DNA of 64,000 bases from Sindora glabra (lineage: Eukaryota > Streptophyta > Magnoliopsida > Fabales > Fabaceae). The notes under the pieces were generated by a model. It saw only the letters and a list, made by a program, of their open reading frames with translations. It did no database searches and was not told the DNA's origin. The position numbers and the translations under genes were made by a program. Below, one piece after another: positions 61,274 to 64,000 of the stretch. Where the stretch lies: positions 4,229,151-4,293,150 of the forward strand of contig CM035235.1 in assembly GCA_020226215.1 (NCBI GenBank), given 5' to 3'. Within the stretch, counting starts at the first letter, position 1. Every line of letters begins with the position of its first letter.

Positions 61274-62045
61274 TTAATTTGAGTTATAGTGCTTGAAATT
61301 TGATATTAAAAAATATTTATAAAATTTAAAGAAAATTTGATTTTAATATTCAAATAATTTCAATCAACAAATAGAATGTATAATTATATAATGCAATTAA
61401 TATAATATATATTAAAATTTTAATTTATTTAAAATATTTATATAATCAAATTAAATATATCATATTATATTTATATTATTTAATGATTATAATCTAACTT
61501 TCAAATAATAGCAATAGATAAAATAAAAAAGAAGTAAAATAAAATTATGCAATAAAATAAATAAAATAATAAAATAATAAGTGGGTTATAAAATAACGTA
61601 GGAATTAAATAAAAGTATACTGTTAATTAATTTATTTAAATTAAATATTAAATTTTTTTCTATAAAATAATAATAAAATATGTCATGTAATATATATATA
61701 TATATATATATATCTTAATTAATAAACAAACTGTAAAATAACAGTAACACCAACTAAAATGGACATTCACGAAGTAAAATCTGATAATCAATTAAAAGGG
61801 TAAAATTAGTATTAATTAATTTTAGTAAGGATATTCTTGTCTATGAATTAGTTAACAATGGAGGAAATAGAACTTACCTAGGGGGAGTGGGTAAGTGATT
61901 TCCCGTGTTTTTCCGTATTTTATGGGAAACACAAGTTCCCAGGAAGATTTATTTCCTCTCATTTTATGCAACCAAACAACTCTACGGTAATTTATATCCT
62001 GGGAAATACAATTTCCTATGTTTCTGCTGCAAACCAAACGACCCC

Positions 62046-62709
62046 TTAATTTATTGACCTATTAGACTAGTTTATTTAACTTATATGTTACTTTAATCTA
62101 GAGTTGTACATGGGTCAGATGAGTAAGGTTGGCCTGAAAAAATGTAGGGTTGAGCTCTTTTTTTTAGTTTGATAAGTTTGTGAGGTTTTTTTCAAAACTC
62201 GATTAATAATCGGGTTGAACTTAGGCCGAAATAAAAAGAAAAAGTTTGACTTGACCTGATTATATTAATTTAATTTTTATAATTATATATTAAAAAATAA
62301 TTATGTCTAATTATTTTTAATATATTTTTTAATATATTTTTAAAATAAAAAGATTAATTTGGTATAATTAAATATTTTATATATTTAAATATCATATTAT
62401 TTATTTAAATATTTATTTTTTATTTTAAAAATTATTTTTTACTAAAAAAATTAAAATAATCGAATCATTAAATTGGGCTTCAGGCCATATATGTTAAAAA
62501 TCGAGTTAGGTTGGACTAAATTTTTTTAAAATACAATTGGGCCGAGCCAAGCTCGGACTATAAATTTTTTATTGTTTGGCCAGCTTGGCCCGGAACAATC
62601 TGACCCGACCCATTTATATCTCTACTTTAATCTAATTTACTAAGGAGTCATTTGGTTTCAATTGAGAAAAAGGAAAATGAATCAATAAATGAAAATAAGA
62701 GGAAAAAGG
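62046..62709. repeat. Continuation of the C-flank copy (matches 17374-18012)
   Basis: From TTAATTTATTGACCTATTAG the sequence follows 17374 onward, including the truncated left part of the Tourist-like MITE (62644-62709). It breaks off within GGAAAAAGGAT, at the point corresponding to 18012. Confidence 0.85.
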
Positions 62710-64000
62710 ATCTTGATTCTTGGATGAGAGGAAGAAAACAATTTAGTTAAAATTTATTTCGATTACAATAAAGAAGAAATGCCAGATAGAAATACTCTTG
62801 AGGAGGTTGAGTGATTATTGGCATAAGTACCAACAAAATCTTGTCTATAAATTGGTTTAAGAGAAGTCGTATATATAAGAAAAAATATTGCACAAAATGA
62901 ATCAGGTTGGTAACTAATAGAAAATCTAGGTGATAATAAAAAAAAAAAAGGGATTAGAGTTATAAACTGATTAAGAGAATGAAGAATCAAATGATTATGT
63001 AAACACCGAAAAAGAAAGTTAAAATGTTAGTTTATTTTAAATAAAATTTAAGAGAAAATTAAAACTTTAGCAGAAGTTATGAGACCAAAATACATTTGCG
63101 ATAAGAATATAAAAATGTGGCTTATGTAAGTTAGACAAAATATTAAATTGGATGTCAAATAAATATCTTCATTAAAAACTTTAATGATGTTAGGCCATTG
63201 AGTAGTACTGTACATTTTTTTTTATAAATTTGTGATTTGTTTGAAAAAAAAATTTAAGGAATAAACTTAGAATTTATAGAAAAAATTAGAGAATTAAAAT
63301 GCATTTTTCTTCCTTGTGTATTTTGTTTTTAAAGATTATAACTTAAAATATTGGTTTAAAATTAAAAAGTGGAAACATCTTTATTTTTCTTTAAATATTA
63401 TTTTTGTTTTTCTATTGCCAACAATTTTGTAAAAAATAAAAAATACATCTCCTTTATCTTATCTTGTCTCTTGCAGACCTCATTTCTCATATCTTTCCTT
63501 TCTTCCCATCATTGTCTTCGTTTGGCTTGCTCTTCGCGTGGTCACAATTTTGTAGAGGTTGCGGAAGCAATTATCACACCACCTTGAAAATATTTTTATT
63601 TAAAATTTAAACTTATCTTAACAAACAATTAGTTTTAGAAAAAAAAAACATTGATTTTTTTAGTAGGCAAATCATCTATAGTGAAAAATGGAAAAACATT
63701 TTTAACTGATTTTATTTTTTATAATTAAAATATACTTTTACAATCATAAAAAATAAAATCTATTTTAAATCTTGATGCATGATCTTTAGATTGATTATTA
63801 TAATGAAATTTTAACTATTAAATTTGATTAATGAGTATACCACTAATTCTAGTTCTAATCCAAGTTAGACTTTAACAGACCGATGACCAAAAAATCACTC
63901 GCGTCAATCTAATGTTAATTGTTTTTTTTATTTAGGTGCACAAGAATTTAATGATTAAATTTTTTTTATTTTATATTATACTGGACATATAAATAAAGTT
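62701..64000. repeat. Copy of tandem-unit DNA (matches about 20370-21690), running off the window
   Basis: After AAAAAGGAT the sequence continues as CTTGATTCTTGGATGAGAGG and follows tandem unit 1 (20378 onward) more closely than unit 2, for example AATACTCTTGAGGAGGTTGAG. It includes the 350 bp core at 63350-63705. No gene is recognised. It continues past the window end. Confidence 0.8.

Larger units (their letters stand above)
57277..62045. mobile_element. 4.77-kb PIF/Harbinger-like element carrying a minisatellite array
   Basis: The ends are a perfect 14 bp inverted repeat, GGGGTCGTTTGGTT at the left and AACCAAACGACCCC at the right (the right copy lacks a base-for-base match beyond that), flanked by TTA at 57274-57276 and 62046-62048. 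The empty site is preserved at about 17371-17376, where a single TTA joins the two flanks. The TTA target site and TTTGGTT end are characteristic of PIF/Harbinger. Both ends carry further inverted motifs built on TTTCCTAGGAAA. No transposase or Myb-like gene is found; about 3.1 kb of the interior is tandem repeat. It is non-autonomous and large for its type. Confidence 0.8.

Noticed and set aside
1..64000. tRNA or rRNA genes
   Set aside because: No cloverleaf-like sequence with recognisable A and B boxes and no rRNA-like tract was found on either strand by reading.

Overview
The window is nuclear DNA of a flowering plant, almost certainly a eudicot. It is strongly AT-rich, coding islands are few, and it is full of diverged plant transposons. 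It carries a plant phyA-shuttle gene (FHY1/FHL family), a plant-only DUF4220/DUF594 membrane protein gene, relics of an FtsH/AFG3-like protease gene and a Ty3/gypsy element. There is no sign of bacterial or organellar organisation. The species cannot be named from sequence alone.

Layout. 1-5300: AT-rich intergenic DNA. 5427-19690: a tandem family of FHY1/FHL-like genes. Copy A (5789-9690) has all three exons but is split by a 673 bp TG...CA insertion with a 5 bp target duplication, best read as a solo LTR. Copy B (12536-13460) is an exon 2 fragment with stops. Copy C (13461-16274) lacks exon 1 and has a frameshift. The 3' flanks of A and C are also duplicated and carry Tourist-like and hAT-like elements. 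19690-30120: two tandem 4.8-5.1 kb repeat units plus partial copies, with no convincing gene. 30120-34570: a single large ORF for a DUF4220/DUF594 protein with its promoter. 37640-39145: two exon relics of an FtsH-family metalloprotease with the zinc site destroyed. 41400-43400: a degenerate tandem-repeat element. 45496-46740: a dispersed repeat seen again at 55103-56396. 50710-55102: the 3' part of a Ty3/gypsy retrotransposon with the integrase C-terminus, two accessory ORFs and one LTR. 56400-64000: a second, rearranged copy of 16496-21690, interrupted by a 4.77 kb PIF/Harbinger-like element (57277-62045) filled with a minisatellite array.

Most notable system. Downstream of pol, where env-like genes sit in some plant gypsy lineages, the retroelement has two intact ORFs. 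One (182 aa) has an arginine/lysine-rich patch followed by a four-cysteine cluster, in the pattern of the small nucleic-acid-binding proteins of carlavirus-like plant RNA viruses. The other (186 aa) is recognisably derived from LONELY GUY (LOG) cytokinin-activating enzymes but lacks the catalytic motif. Each start codon lies exactly 17 nt after a TTTCAG splice-acceptor-like site, which suggests expression from spliced subgenomic RNAs. This reads as a transposon that has collected a virus-type RNA-binding protein and a host hormone-enzyme fold.

The genes do not form an operon or pathway. The FHY1/FHL array and the DUF4220 gene are independent host loci, and the rest is repeat-driven. All calls come from reading the sequence; no database search was possible.
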